A DNA stretch of 64,000 bases from an uncultured Thiohalocapsa sp. (lineage in GTDB: Bacteria > Pseudomonadota > Gammaproteobacteria > Chromatiales > Chromatiaceae): positions 62,001 through 126,000 of the forward strand of contig NZ_CAJXYK010000002.1 in assembly GCF_913063425.1 (NCBI RefSeq). The letters run 5' to 3'. The notes beneath the pieces were generated by a model. It was not told where the DNA came from. It worked only from the letters and a program-made list of their open reading frames with translations, and did no database searches. Position 1 is the first letter of the stretch. Every line of letters starts with the position of its first letter. A program made the translations under genes and the position numbers. Below, one piece after another: positions 25,234 through 35,174 of this stretch.

Positions 25234-26528
25234 TGCCCGAGCTATCACCGAACACCCAGGCCATCCTCCTGCTGACCGCGCCGCTGATCATCGGCCGCGA
25301 GCGCGGTGGCGTCGCACCGCTGACACCGGCGCAGTACCGCAAGCTCTCGCAGCATCTGCGCGAGCACGAGCGGGCGCCGGCGGACCTCATCGACCCCGCG
25401 TCGGAGAGCATACTCAGGGCCGCTGCCGAGGCACTGGCACCGAAGGTGGACGAGGAGGCGCTGCGCGCGCTGCTCGGCCGCGGCTTTCAGCTCAGCCAGG
25501 CCATCGAGCGCTGGCAGGCCCGGGCGATCTGGGTGGTCAGCCGGGCCGACCCGCACTACCCGCGGCGGCTGAAGGCGCGGCTCAAGGACGCCGCACCGCC
25601 CATCCTCTACGGCTGCGGCGACAGCGGGCTGCTGGACGCGGGCGGCCTGGCGGTGGTCGGCTCCCGCCACGTCGACGACGCGCTGCTGCACTACACGGCA
25701 GCGATCGGCCGACTCGCGGCGGAGGCTGGCCGCCCGATCGTATCGGGGGCCGCCCGTGGCATCGATCAAGCCGCAATGAACGGTGCCCTGTCCTCCGGCG
25801 GTCGCTGCATCGGCGTCGTCGCCGCAGACCTGGAGCGCGCCGCGGTGCAGCGCGAGCACCGCGATCTGATTCTGGATCAGCGCCTGGTGCTCATTTCGCC
25901 CTACGATCCGGCAGCCGGTTTCAATGTCGGCAATGCCATGCAGCGCAACAAGCTCATCTACGCCCTCGCCGATGCCGCCCTCGTCGTCAACACGGACTCC
26001 CAAAAGGGCAGCACCTGGGCCGGCGCCGTCGAGCAGTTGGACAAGCTTCGCTGCGTCCCACTGTACGCACGCAGCGCCGACGACGGCAGCGAAGGATTGG
26101 CGGCCCTGCGGCAGAAGGGTGCGCTCAGCTGGCCGGAGCCAGGCACGGCCGCCGAGCTGCAAGAGCTCCTGGACCATCCTCCTGAGCCCGCAATGCCCCA
26201 ACCAGCGTCGCCCGTGCTCGCCACCGCCCCCAGAAGCGACTCAGCCGCTGCTCCGTCGCACTTTAACCCGAACGACGCCTCGCGCCGGGACCCCGCCAGC
26301 GCACCAGCCGCAGCCGAGGAGCTGTTCTCAACCGTCCGCAGACTGATCGCGGACATCTCCGCGCCGAAGACCGAGAGCGAGATCGCCGCAGAGCTTCAGG
26401 TGTCCAAAGCACAAGCCAAGCAGTGGCTGTCCCGCCTGGTGGACGAGGGCGTGATCGAAAAGACCACCCGCCCGGTTCGCTACCGGCCGACGCCGCGGCG
26501 GCCGGTGCAGAGCAGCTTGTTCGGATGA
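25233..26528 (+). CDS. DprA/Smf-like Rossmann-fold protein with C-terminal winged helix
   Basis: A 431-residue protein with a DprA core: [21 protein letters not shown], then [32 protein letters not shown] and the later [14 protein letters not shown]...GSTWAG. After a Pro/Ala-rich linker (about 310-365) comes a winged-helix segment ([22 protein letters not shown]) and the end QSSLFG. Classical DprA loads RecA on incoming single strands; this version lacks a competence context. It is translationally coupled to the RecQ-PRTase gene through TGATG, so a joint task with the SMC-like ATPase is expected. I start it at the ATG at 25233, not at the in-frame extension into the upstream gene. Confidence 0.85.
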   Translation: MPELSPNTQAILLLTAPLIIGRERGGVAPLTPAQYRKLSQHLREHERAPADLIDPASESILRAAAEALAPKVDEEALRALLGRGFQLSQAIERWQARAIWVVSRADPHYPRRLKARLKDAAPPILYGCGDSGLLDAGGLAVVGSRHVDDALLHYTAAIGRLAAEAGRPIVSGAARGIDQAAMNGALSSGGRCIGVVAADLERAAVQREHRDLILDQRLVLISPYDPAAGFNVGNAMQRNKLIYALADAALVVNTDSQKGSTWAGAVEQLDKLRCVPLYARSADDGSEGLAALRQKGALSWPEPGTAAELQELLDHPPEPAMPQPASPVLATAPRSDSAAAPSHFNPNDASRRDPASAPAAAEELFSTVRRLIADISAPKTESEIAAELQVSKAQAKQWLSRLVDEGVIEKTTRPVRYRPTPRRPVQSSLFG

Positions 26529-26643
26529 GTCCAAGACGGGACTTCGAGTAGACCAGGCACTCCCCGAACGGTACGGCGACGTTTGTTTTCGCCGGCGGAG
26601 CGCCCCCGCTTGGCGCGGGAACGTCCGTCCAGCTGCATGGCCC

Positions 26644-27960
26644 TCAGCCCGCCAGCGTCTCCATGCGGATGCGCACCGTGTCGCCCTGCACCGCATCAAG
26701 GGCCTCGATGCGGGCAAGCGCCCGGTTCATGTGCGCTTCCTGCACCCGGTGGGTGAGCATGATGAGCGGGACATGCGTCTCGCCGGCGGCGGGCTCCTTC
26801 TGCTTGATGGCCTCGATGCTGATGCCCTCCTCGCCCAGGATGCCGGCGATACCGGCCATGACCCCGGGGCGGTCCAGTGCCGTCAGCCGCAGATAGTAGG
26901 CCGTCTCCACGTCGTCCATGGGCAGCACCGGCGTATCCGCGAGCTCCGTCGGCTGGAAGGCGAGGTGCGGCACGCGGTTGGTGGGGTCGGTGGTGAGCAC
27001 GCGCACCACGTCCACCACATCGGCCACCACGGCTGAGGCCGTGGGCAGTGCGCCGGCGCCGGCGCCGTAATACAGGGTCGGCCCAACGGCGTCGCCCTTC
27101 ACCAGCACCGCGTTCATGACGCCGTCCACGTTGGCGATGAGCCGCCGATGCGGGATGAGCGTCGGGTGCACGCGCAGCTCGATGCCGTTGGACGCCCGCC
27201 GGGCGATGCCTAAGTGCTTGATGCGGTAGCCCAGCTCGCCGGCGTAGGCCACGTCCTGGGCCTGGATGCCGCTGATACCCTCGGTGAAGGTCTTGTCGAA
27301 CTGAAGCGGGATGCCGAAGGCCAGCGAGCCCAGGATGGTCAGTTTGTGCGCGGCGTCGATGCCTTCCACATCGAAGGTCGGGTCGGACTCCGCATAGCCG
27401 AGCGCCTGCGCCTCGGCGAGCACGTCGGCGAAGTCCCGGCCCTTGTCCCGCATCTCCGTCAGGATGAAGTTGCCGGTGCCGTTGATGATGCCCGCGATCC
27501 ACTCGATGTGGTTCGCGGCGAGCCCCTCGCGCAGGGCCTTGATGATGGGAATGCCGCCGGCCACCGCCGCCTCGAAGGCCACCGTGACGCCGCGCTCCTG
27601 CGCCGCCGCGAAGATCTCGTTGCCGTGCAGGGCGATGAGGGCCTTGTTGGCGGTGACCACGTGCTTGCCGTTGGCGATGGCCTTGAGGACCAGCTCCCGT
27701 GCCGGCTCATAACCACCGATGAGCTCTACGATGATGTCCACGTCCGGGTCGTCCACCACGGCGAAGGCGTCGTCGCCGATGCGCCCGATCTCATTGAGGC
27801 CCTGGATGCGCTCCGGGTCGTAGCTGCGCGCCGCCGCATGGGCGATGCGGATGCCGCGCCCGGCGCGGCGGGCGATCTCGGCGGCGTTGCGGGTCAGCAC
27901 CGTGACGGTGCCGCCGCCGACGGTGCCGAGGCCCAGAAGTCCGATGTTCACCGGTTCCAT
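26644..27960 (-). CDS. hom: Homoserine dehydrogenase with C-terminal ACT domain
   Basis: A 438-residue enzyme reducing aspartate semialdehyde to homoserine for threonine and methionine synthesis. The Rossmann motif is GLLGLGTVGGGT, followed by HVVTANKALIA, EAAVAGGIPIIKALREGL, IINGTGNFIL and the catalytic-domain segment DPTFDVEGIDAAHKL. The ACT domain near the end (LTALDRPGVMAGIAGILGEEGISI) suggests feedback control by threonine. GAGGG lies seven bases before the ATG. It follows the aminotransferase gene by 49 bases on the same strand, so the two are probably co-transcribed. Confidence 0.96.
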   Translation of the reverse strand: MEPVNIGLLGLGTVGGGTVTVLTRNAAEIARRAGRGIRIAHAAARSYDPERIQGLNEIGRIGDDAFAVVDDPDVDIIVELIGGYEPARELVLKAIANGKHVVTANKALIALHGNEIFAAAQERGVTVAFEAAVAGGIPIIKALREGLAANHIEWIAGIINGTGNFILTEMRDKGRDFADVLAEAQALGYAESDPTFDVEGIDAAHKLTILGSLAFGIPLQFDKTFTEGISGIQAQDVAYAGELGYRIKHLGIARRASNGIELRVHPTLIPHRRLIANVDGVMNAVLVKGDAVGPTLYYGAGAGALPTASAVVADVVDVVRVLTTDPTNRVPHLAFQPTELADTPVLPMDDVETAYYLRLTALDRPGVMAGIAGILGEEGISIEAIKQKEPAAGETHVPLIMLTHRVQEAHMNRALARIEALDAVQGDTVRIRMETLAG

Positions 27961-28009
27961 CGTTTGCCCTCGTATCGTTCGTATGCCCCGGGGGTGTCAG
28001 GATGCACCC

Positions 28010-29266
28010 TCAGGCGGGCTGGGAGGCCGCCCGCTCGGCGCCGGCGCCGTCCGCGGGCTCCTCGCCGCCCGCGGCGCGCGCGTCCTCGCGGAACATCTGC
28101 TTGATGCCGCGCACCGCCTGGCGGGTGCGGTGCTCGTTCTCGATCAGGCTGAAGCGCACATGGTCGTCGCCGTAGTCGCCGAAGCCGACCCCCGGCGACA
28201 CCGCCACCTTGGCGTCGCGCAACAGCTTCTTGGAGAACTCCAGCGAGCCCATGTGCCGGTACTGCTCCGGAATGCGCGCCCAGACGAACATGGTGGCACG
28301 GGGCTTGTGCACCGCCCAACCGGCGTCGTTCAGGCCGTCGCACAGGCAGTCGCGCCGGCGCTGATACATGGCGCGAATGTCTGCAACGCACTGTTGGGAG
28401 CTCTCCAGCGCATGGATGGCCGCCACCTGGATGGGCGTGAAGGTGCCGTAGTCCAGATAGCTCTTGATGCGCGCCAGCGCCGCGACCAGGTCCGGGTTGC
28501 CGCACATGAAGCCGATGCGCCAGCCCGGCATGTTGTAGCTCTTGGACATGGAGAAAAACTCCACCGCCAGCTCCTTGGCCCCCGGCACCTGAAGAATGGA
28601 CGGCGCGGTGTAGCCGTCGAAGACGATGTCCGCATACGCCAGGTCGTGCACCACCCAGATGCCGTGCTCGCGGGCGATGTCCACCACGCGCTCGAAGAAA
28701 TCCAGCTCCACGCAGGTGGTGGTGGGGTTGCCCGGGAAGTTGAGCACCAGCATCTTCGGCCGCGGCCAGGAGCTCTGGATGGCATCCTGAAGCTCCTGGA
28801 AGAAATCCACGTCCGGTGTCAGGCGCACGTGACGGACATCGGCACCGGCGATGATGAAGCCGTAGGGATGGATGGGGTACGCCGGGTTCGGCACCAGTAC
28901 CGTGTCCCCGGCACTCATGGTGGCCAGCGCCAGATGCGCGAGGCCCTCCTTGGAGCCGATGGTGACGATGGCCTCCGTGGCCGGGTCCAGCTCCACGTCG
29001 TAGCGGTCCGCGTACCAGCGCGTGATGGCGCGGCGCAGGCGCGGAATCCCGCGGGAGACGGAGTAGCGATGCGTGTCGCGGCGGCCGGCGGCCTCGATGA
29101 GCTTGTCGACAATGTGCTGCGGCGTCGGCTGGTCCGGGTTCCCCATGCCGAAGTCGATGATATCCTCACCCCGGGCCCGGGCCGCGGCCTTCAACTCGTT
29201 GACGATGTTGAAGACATAAGGCGGCAGCCGCTCGATGCGGCGAAAATTGGGCTTGGGCGCGACCAC
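28010..29266 (-). CDS. alaC: AlaC-type pyridoxal-phosphate aminotransferase
   Basis: About 418 residues of class I aminotransferase: [52 protein letters not shown] and the PLP-lysine motif [17 protein letters not shown]. The sequence is closest in style to E. coli AlaC (YfdZ), glutamate-pyruvate transaminase, and this enzyme type often precedes hom. I choose the GTG at 29266 because CGAGGT sits eight bases upstream and the length then matches the family; a longer in-frame extension has no such site. The tail after EDARA is alanine-rich and species-specific. Confidence 0.92.
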   Translation of the reverse strand: MVAPKPNFRRIERLPPYVFNIVNELKAAARARGEDIIDFGMGNPDQPTPQHIVDKLIEAAGRRDTHRYSVSRGIPRLRRAITRWYADRYDVELDPATEAIVTIGSKEGLAHLALATMSAGDTVLVPNPAYPIHPYGFIIAGADVRHVRLTPDVDFFQELQDAIQSSWPRPKMLVLNFPGNPTTTCVELDFFERVVDIAREHGIWVVHDLAYADIVFDGYTAPSILQVPGAKELAVEFFSMSKSYNMPGWRIGFMCGNPDLVAALARIKSYLDYGTFTPIQVAAIHALESSQQCVADIRAMYQRRRDCLCDGLNDAGWAVHKPRATMFVWARIPEQYRHMGSLEFSKKLLRDAKVAVSPGVGFGDYGDDHVRFSLIENEHRTRQAVRGIKQMFREDARAAGGEEPADGAGAERAASQPA

Positions 29267-29453
29267 GGTGGGACCTCGACTGATTTCCGCGGGTGGAAAG
29301 GCACCAGAGTGTAACCGCAGGCCCAGCGGATTCAAACGCCGCTGCCCTTTCCCAAGCCTCAACGATACGAGCCACCGCATGCGGGCGGCACATGGACGCC
29401 TCTGCACCGCGCGTCGGCCACCAGCACCTTCACGAGCACAGACCCTTGCAGCC

Positions 29454-30056
29454 GTGACCGCGACGCACCCCTCCCAGCCGGACCCCGAGCGAGCCCCCGA
29501 GCAGGGTGCGTTTCGCTATCAACCCTTCTACTGCGAGGAGAATGCCTGGTGGCTCTGCGCGGAGCCCGCCCTGGGCGCGGGCCCGCGGCAGGTCGTGTTC
29601 ATCCTCAACCGCCGCGGCGCCTGTCCGGTGGCCGCGCAGCGCGCGGCGCCGCCGGGGGCGCTGTGCTGGTGGGACTATCACGTCGTGGTACTGGACGCGG
29701 CGGGGCGCATCTGGGATCTCGACACGCGCCTCGGCCTGCCGGTGCCGGCCCTGGACTGGCTTCGCGGCAGCTTCCCTGTTGCGCACGCGCTGCCCGCGGA
29801 TCTGGCACCGCTGTTTCGGGTCGTCCCCGCGGCGGACTACCGCCGGGACTTCGCGAGCGACCGCAGCCACATGCGCACACCGGCGGGCGACTGGCTCGAG
29901 CCGCCGCCGCCCTGGCCCGCCATCGGCCGCGGCATGAACCTGCCCGCGTACCGCAGCACCGCACCGGACGGCCCCGGCCGGCTGATGGACCGGGCACAGC
30001 TCACCGCCTGGCTTCGACAAAAGGCCGGGCAGCCCGAGTGCTCGCAGGGCGGATAA
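29454..30056 (+). CDS. NTAQ1-like protein N-terminal glutamine amidohydrolase
   Basis: About 200 residues. [37 protein letters not shown], then [15 protein letters not shown] and EPPPPWPAI match the whole length of the eukaryotic NTAQ1 family. That enzyme deamidates N-terminal Gln to Glu in the Arg/N-degron pathway. The catalytic triad positions (Cys in YCEEN, His in YHVVV, Asp in DLDT) are all present, so activity is expected. In bacteria the Glu formed could be a substrate for Leu/Phe- or Leu-transferases feeding ClpS; neither is in the window. The start is a GTG with only a weak ribosome site. It is divergent from alaC. Confidence 0.88.
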   Translation: MTATHPSQPDPERAPEQGAFRYQPFYCEENAWWLCAEPALGAGPRQVVFILNRRGACPVAAQRAAPPGALCWWDYHVVVLDAAGRIWDLDTRLGLPVPALDWLRGSFPVAHALPADLAPLFRVVPAADYRRDFASDRSHMRTPAGDWLEPPPPWPAIGRGMNLPAYRSTAPDGPGRLMDRAQLTAWLRQKAGQPECSQGG

Positions 30057-30113
30057 GCGAAGCGCATCCACCACGCGCCGGCCCGCGGAAGCGCTGCGCG
30101 TAATCTCCGCCGC

Positions 30114-30503
30114 TCAAGCCGACAGTGCAGACGCCACCCGATCCAGGCGCTCGCGCACCTGCGCCGCAAGCTCGGGCACCTGGGGGTTGTCCACGAGGTC
30201 CAGCACCGCCGCCGGGTCCATGAACAGCACGGACGTGCCCCCATCCTCCTCCTGACGCACCACGACGTTGCAGGGCAGCAGCAGGCCGATGTCGGGCTCC
30301 GCCGTCAGCGCCTGGTGCGCGAACTGCGGGTTGCAGGCACCGAGGATGCGATAGGGCCGATGCTCGACGTCGAGCTTGGCCTTGAGGGTGGCGGCGACGT
30401 CGATGTCGCTCAGCACGCCGAAGCCCTCGGCCTTCAGGGCCTCGGTGACCCGGGTGATGGTCTCGTCGAAACCGGCGTCGACGCGCGTGGAAAAGCCGTA
30501 CAT
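30114..30503 (-). CDS. DUF302 family protein
   Basis: A 129-residue soluble protein, [15 protein letters not shown]...[15 protein letters not shown]...[29 protein letters not shown], the full DUF302 pattern including the NPxxAHxAL and LLPCNV motifs. The fold is known, the biochemical role is not; heavy-metal or sulfur-linked contexts have been noted for relatives. AGGAG precedes the ATG at a good distance. It is convergent with the NTAQ1-like gene, with 57 bases between stops. Confidence 0.9.
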   Translation of the reverse strand: MYGFSTRVDAGFDETITRVTEALKAEGFGVLSDIDVAATLKAKLDVEHRPYRILGACNPQFAHQALTAEPDIGLLLPCNVVVRQEEDGGTSVLFMDPAAVLDLVDNPQVPELAAQVRERLDRVASALSA

Positions 30504-30650
30504 GGGCAGCTCCTGAGATGGTCTTGAGGTCGCGAATGGTCCGACCGCCGCTGCGGCGGTGTCGGTTGTGCCCGGAGATCGTTGCAGCGGCGCCGAAGTC
30601 AACACGACCAGGCGGATGACAACCGCTCGCGGCGCATGCACACTGGCGGC

Positions 30651-31217
30651 ATGCGCTGGGCCCTGCCGATCCTTGCCATGACCATAGTCTCCACCGCGGG
30701 CGCCACACCCGACGGCCTCATCGACGACTTCCGCAGCGACACGGGTCCGTCCCGCCTCGGCACCACCTGGCGGCTGGTGACGGATCAGGTCATGGGCGGC
30801 GTCTCCACGGCGCGCATGCAGCGGCGCGAGCTGGGCGGGCGGCGGGCGCTCTGCATGACCGGCGATGTGAGCCTCGCCAACAACGGCGGCTTCGTGCAGA
30901 TCAACCTGGCGCTGTCGCCGGAAGGGCGGCTGGACGCGAGCGCCTTCACGGGTGTGCGGCTCAGCGTGCGCGGCAACGGCGAGATTTACAACCTCCATCT
31001 CAAGACCGCCGCCACCACCATGCCCTGGCAGTCCTATCGCGCCGCCTTCCGCGCCCTGGACACCTGGACCGAGATCCGGCTCCCCTTCGCGAGCTTCACC
31101 CCGCACCGCCTGGTGCCGGCGCTCGACACCACGCGGCTGACGCGCCTCGGCATCGTCGCCATCGGCCGGGAGATGCGCGCCGACCTCTGCATCGCTGACA
31201 TCGGCTTCTACCGCTGA
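30651..31217 (+). CDS. CIA30 family periplasmic protein
   Basis: About 188 residues starting with a cleavable signal ([18 protein letters not shown]). The mature part has [56 protein letters not shown] and [10 protein letters not shown], the NADH-ubiquinone-oxidoreductase-associated CIA30 beta-sandwich (CBM11-like). In bacteria the family is of unknown role. ATG 30636 is an alternative start that adds five residues. Gene order gives no clue to function. Confidence 0.85.
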   Translation: MRWALPILAMTIVSTAGATPDGLIDDFRSDTGPSRLGTTWRLVTDQVMGGVSTARMQRRELGGRRALCMTGDVSLANNGGFVQINLALSPEGRLDASAFTGVRLSVRGNGEIYNLHLKTAATTMPWQSYRAAFRALDTWTEIRLPFASFTPHRLVPALDTTRLTRLGIVAIGREMRADLCIADIGFYR

Positions 31218-31724
31218 GCCCAGCCGCCGTCCGCAGCGCCTCGGCTGCGGCGCGCCCGCGCCCCCCTTCCAAAGCAATCCGCCAGGTCTTCCTGCGCCCG
31301 TCGGCGCGTCTGCTGCGACGGGTACCCGGGGCGACATCGCAGTGTCCGCGCAGCTTGGCCGCAGCGCGGCTTTGCAGCCGCACGCCACATTCCCACACGC
31401 ACCTGGTTACATTATTTCACTTATCTGTGAATAGTCTTTCCCCTGATTTTTATAAAAGTGAATCTGCCTAGCATGGCACAGGCGTTTGCACGGTTGCATG
31501 ACAGGGCGGCACTCGTGTGCAGCTCCGGGATGACGCCATGACTACCCCGCGGTCGCGTTGCTCAGAGCGGCATTGACACAGCTCGCACGCCGCCAAAGCG
31601 CTGCTGACCCCGCCCGGGGCCGGATCTGCACGCTGCGGCCATCCCGCCCGCATGGCCGGGCGAACGCACCAAAACGGCCACCGACGCCAGCCTTTCCACA
31701 CTCTTCGCCGAACCGGAGCCCGCC
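31218..31724 (+). promoter_or_regulatory. rpfF upstream region with AT-rich promoter-like segment
   Basis: No gene. Most of the stretch is GC-rich, but 31405-31475 is markedly AT-rich. It holds TTCAC-N6-GTGAA at 31416-31431, TTTTATAAAA at 31448-31457 as a possible -10, and a further GTGAAT. A promoter for rpfF with a regulator site is likely; exact elements are guesses. Confidence 0.4.
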
Positions 31725-32585
31725 ATGCCCGCAGTAACGACCATCGCCCCCCGCGACCAGGCCCTTCCCAGCTATCGTGAGCTCAGGCTGCACCTGGAGG
31801 AGCGGCGCGGCATCGCCTGGTGCTGGATGCAGCCATCCGCCCGGCCCTGCTTCAGCACCGCACTGCTGGCAGAGCTGAACCACTGGTTCGAGTACCTGCA
31901 CCAGCATGCCGAGCGGCTCGGCGTGCGCTATCACGTCATCGCCTCCGCCGTACGCGGCACCTACAACCTCGGCGGCGACCTGGACCTGTTCCACCGGCTG
32001 ATCCGGACGCGCGACCGCGCGGGACTGCGCGCCTACGGCAAGCAGTGCATCGACGCGCTGCATGCGAACCTGCGCGGCTTCGACGCGCCGGTGACGACCA
32101 TCTCGCTGGTGCAGGGGAGCGCCCTGGGGGGCGGCTTCGAGGCCGCCCTGTCCAGCGACGTGCTCATCGCCGAGCACGGCACGCGGATGGGCTTTCCGGA
32201 GATCCTGTTCAATCTCTTCCCCGGCATGGGGGCCTACAGCTTCCTGTCGCGGCGACTGGACGCGAAGCGCGCAGAGCGGATCATCCTGAGCGGCGACCTC
32301 TACGATGCCGGGGCCCTGCACGACATGGGGCTGGTGGATGTCCTGGCGGAGCCGGGCGACGGCGAGCTCGCGGTGTACGACTACGTGCGCCGCGAGGATC
32401 GGGCCCGCAACGGCTATCGCGCCCTGCGCCAGGTGCGCGACCGGCTGGACCCGGTGTCCTACGCGGAGCTTCGGGACATCGTGGAGATCTGGGTGGATAC
32501 GGCGCTGCGGCTCGACCCGCGGGATCTGCGCATGATGCAGCGCCTGGTGTCGCGGCAGACGGCGCTCACGGCCGCCGCGGCCTGA
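31725..32585 (+). CDS. rpfF: DSF synthase, crotonase family
   Basis: A 286-residue enoyl-CoA hydratase-fold protein that aligns end to end with Xanthomonas RpfF: RPCFSTALLAELN, YNLGGDLDLFHRLI, SLVQGSALGGGFEAALSS and GFPEILFNLFPGMGAYSF. The two catalytic glutamates are in GGGFEAAL and GFPEILF. RpfF makes cis-2-unsaturated fatty-acid signals (DSF) from acyl-ACP by dehydration and thioester cleavage. It is convergent with an RpfC-like sensor, the usual rpf arrangement. GGAG stands six bases before the ATG. Confidence 0.94.
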   Translation: MPAVTTIAPRDQALPSYRELRLHLEERRGIAWCWMQPSARPCFSTALLAELNHWFEYLHQHAERLGVRYHVIASAVRGTYNLGGDLDLFHRLIRTRDRAGLRAYGKQCIDALHANLRGFDAPVTTISLVQGSALGGGFEAALSSDVLIAEHGTRMGFPEILFNLFPGMGAYSFLSRRLDAKRAERIILSGDLYDAGALHDMGLVDVLAEPGDGELAVYDYVRREDRARNGYRALRQVRDRLDPVSYAELRDIVEIWVDTALRLDPRDLRMMQRLVSRQTALTAAAA

Positions 32586-32605
32586 GCCCGGTGCAAGGCT
32601 GCCCG

Positions 32606-32638
32606 CCGCGGGCCGCGGGCCGCGGGCCGCGCGCCGCG
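32606..32638. repeat. GC-only tandem repeat between rpfF and rpfC
   Basis: Three or more consecutive GGGCCGC units in the 77-base gap between the convergent stop codons. It is self-complementary and could act as a stalling or termination structure for both genes, but there is no T tract. Confidence 0.5.
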
Positions 32639-32662
32639 TCGGCAGCCGCAGCCGAGCCCCGC

Positions 32663-35020
32663 TCAGGGCTGGCGGTGCGCCGGGGCCTCGGGCTGCGGCT
32701 GCCCGAGCGCTTGCAGCGTGGTGGCGAGGATCTCCCGCAGCTCCCCCAGCAGTCGCCGCGCCTGCGCGGAGTCCAGCTCGAACGGGCGCAGGCTCCGCAG
32801 CCGGCGCGCGGCGCCCACCAGCCGCCGCGCGCCGAGCTCCACGGCGCTGCCTTCCAGGGCGTGCAGGGCGCGGCGCAGGGCCGGGTAGTCCGCGTCGCGC
32901 AGGGCCTCGGCAACACCGTCCACGGCGCGCTCGGCATCCTCCCGGAAGCCCGACACCAGCTGCTCGAAAAAGCCGCTGCCGGCATCCAGGCCGCGCAGTG
33001 ACGCGAGCTTGTGCGGGTCCAGCAGGGGCTCGTCGCCGCCGACGGCGCTGCCCTGCGGCGGCTCCGACCGGTTCGGCTCCGCACTCATCGCCGCGTGCGC
33101 CCCCGTGCTGTCAGCTCCGCCATCCCCGGCCGCCGCCCGCGCCACCCGGGCAATGCTGTCGAGCAGCCGGCGGCCCTCCACCGGTTTGGTGAGATAGGCA
33201 TCGACCCCCGCGTCGCGGGCTTCAGCCAGCGCCGCATCCGTCGCGTCGGCGGACAGGATGATGGTCGGGATCGGGTCCTGCGGGTACATGAAGCGCTGGG
33301 CGCGAAACACCTCGAGGCCACAGCGCCCGGGCATGTTCTTATCCAGCACCAGCAGGTCGAGGCTGCCACCCTGCGCCTCCAGCACATCCAGTGCCGCCTC
33401 CCCGTCTTCCACCATGACGAGACGGTGCCCGGCGCGCTCCAGCACAGCGCGCAGCACGCGCCGGTTGGCATCGTTGTCCTCGGCGACGAGCACCTTGAGG
33501 CCGCGCCCCGGAGCCTGGCGGCGATGATGGTCGGTGAGTGACAGGATGTTCTCGGCGGCGCCGGCCGCGGCCGATCCGCGCGCGTCCATTGCCGCTGCCG
33601 CTGGGTCATCAGGGGCCTCGGCCGAATCCGCAGCGCCCGCCACCGCTGCGAGCGGCACGCGCGCCAGCGGCAGCTCGAACCAGAACAGCGAGCCCTCCCC
33701 GGCGCTGCTGCGAAAGCCGATGCGCCCGTCCATCAGCCGCACCAGCTCCCGGGCTATGGCGGTGCCGAGCCCGGTGCCGCCGTAGCGCCGCGCCGTCCCC
33801 GGGTTGGCCTGGCGAAAGCTCTCGAAGATGTGCGGCTGGTCCGCAATCGCGATGCCGATGCCCGTGTCCTCCACCTCGAAGCGCACGTCGAGGCTGGACG
33901 ATGCCGCATCGTCGTCTGCACACAGGACGCGCACGGTCACGCCGCCCGACTCCGTGAACTTCACAGCATTGCCGAGCAGGTTCATCAACACCTGGCGGAT
34001 GTGCAACGGGTCGCCGCGCACCGCCGGCGGCAACCGCGGGTCCAGGTGGGTGTCGAGGGCGATGCCCTTGCGCCTGGCCTCGGCGCCGAACATGGCCACC
34101 GTCTCCGACACCAACCGCCGCAGGTCCAGCTGCGCCGGCGCAATGTTGATACGCCCCGCCTCGATCTTCGAGAAATCCAGGATGTTGTCGATGATGCCGA
34201 GCAGGGTGCGACCGGAAGCATGGATGGTGCGCACAAGCTCGCGCTCCTGCCCGCGCAGGTCCGCGTCCAGCAGCAGGTCGCTGACGCCGATGACGCCGTT
34301 GAGCGGCGTCCTGAGCTCGTGGCTCATCTTGGCGAGGAAGCGGCTCTTCGCCGAGCTCGCCGCCTCCGCCTGGCGGACGGCACGGTGCAGCTTGCCGAGC
34401 AGTGCCGCCACATAGGACGGGATGATCAGCAGCACCAGCAGGTAGCTCAGGGCAAAGAAAGGGTGTGCATGCCAGTACGGCGAGCTGAGCGCCGCCAGGG
34501 AGAAACCGATAACGCTGAGCGCCGTGGCGAGCGCCAGATAGCGGGTGTCGTAGCGGAAGCCGTTGCCGACGATGACCCAGAGGTAGATCCCGAGCAGCGG
34601 CGCCCCGGACTCGCCCGACACGGCCATCATCAGCGAGGTGCCGGACAGATCCAGCAGGATACCGAAGCTGCGGCGCACATAGGCGGGCCCCAGGCCGCGG
34701 AGCGCGGCGAGCAGCAGCACCGCCGCCGCGAGCAAAAAGAGCCCGCCCACCCAGCGCACGGTCGCCACCGACTGCGCATCCGCGCCCTCGCTGCCGGCGG
34801 TGACCATGTAGAGCACGACGATGCCGCCGAGCACCAGGCGGATGATGGCCTGCTCGCGCTCGCTGTCGCCGCGCCGTTCCCCGCCACGCCGGCCGCGCAG
34901 CCAGGCGCCAAGAAAGCGCTGCCGGCCGCTGTCGGCCGCCGCCCGCGCGGGAGCATCTCGTTCGCCGTTGCGCACCATGACCTTCATCGATGTTGCCGTG
35001 GAGCCCGCCGGCAACCCCAT
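32663..35020 (-). CDS. rpfC: RpfC-like DSF sensor: hybrid histidine kinase with REC and Hpt
   Basis: A 785-residue protein. After an N-terminal basic segment, GDSEREQAIIRLVLGG resembles the short DSF-sensing stretch of Xanthomonas RpfC. About five membrane helices follow (to about residue 205), then HisKA with SHELRTPLN (His about 233), HATPase (NLLGNAVKF, DTGIGI, GGTGLG), a receiver (AEDNDANRR; phosphoacceptor Asp in LVLDKNMPG about 558) and an Hpt domain with HALEGSAVELG (His about 719). This is the whole RpfC phosphorelay. It is convergent with rpfF; the receiver-kinase hybrid at 35175 is upstream on the same strand and is the likely partner. Confidence 0.93.
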   Translation of the reverse strand: MGLPAGSTATSMKVMVRNGERDAPARAAADSGRQRFLGAWLRGRRGGERRGDSEREQAIIRLVLGGIVVLYMVTAGSEGADAQSVATVRWVGGLFLLAAAVLLLAALRGLGPAYVRRSFGILLDLSGTSLMMAVSGESGAPLLGIYLWVIVGNGFRYDTRYLALATALSVIGFSLAALSSPYWHAHPFFALSYLLVLLIIPSYVAALLGKLHRAVRQAEAASSAKSRFLAKMSHELRTPLNGVIGVSDLLLDADLRGQERELVRTIHASGRTLLGIIDNILDFSKIEAGRINIAPAQLDLRRLVSETVAMFGAEARRKGIALDTHLDPRLPPAVRGDPLHIRQVLMNLLGNAVKFTESGGVTVRVLCADDDAASSSLDVRFEVEDTGIGIAIADQPHIFESFRQANPGTARRYGGTGLGTAIARELVRLMDGRIGFRSSAGEGSLFWFELPLARVPLAAVAGAADSAEAPDDPAAAAMDARGSAAAGAAENILSLTDHHRRQAPGRGLKVLVAEDNDANRRVLRAVLERAGHRLVMVEDGEAALDVLEAQGGSLDLLVLDKNMPGRCGLEVFRAQRFMYPQDPIPTIILSADATDAALAEARDAGVDAYLTKPVEGRRLLDSIARVARAAAGDGGADSTGAHAAMSAEPNRSEPPQGSAVGGDEPLLDPHKLASLRGLDAGSGFFEQLVSGFREDAERAVDGVAEALRDADYPALRRALHALEGSAVELGARRLVGAARRLRSLRPFELDSAQARRLLGELREILATTLQALGQPQPEAPAHRQP

Positions 35021-35174
35021 GCCGAGTGATGATGCGTCGAGCTTAACGCATGCGCGGCTGCCTCATCCGTCGGGCCCTGCCCGCTCCCGCGAACCAGCGG
35101 CAAGTCGGCGAGGACCAGCGGCAAGGTGGCGTTCCGCACATCGCAGCAGGCCGGTGCGCCGCTTCGGCCAGCGC

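Noticed and set aside
31474-31490. Sigma-54-like element TGGCAC...TTTGCA upstream of rpfF
   Set aside because: The distance between GG and GC is 11 bases, one more than the strict spacing of 10, and no enhancer-binding site is evident.
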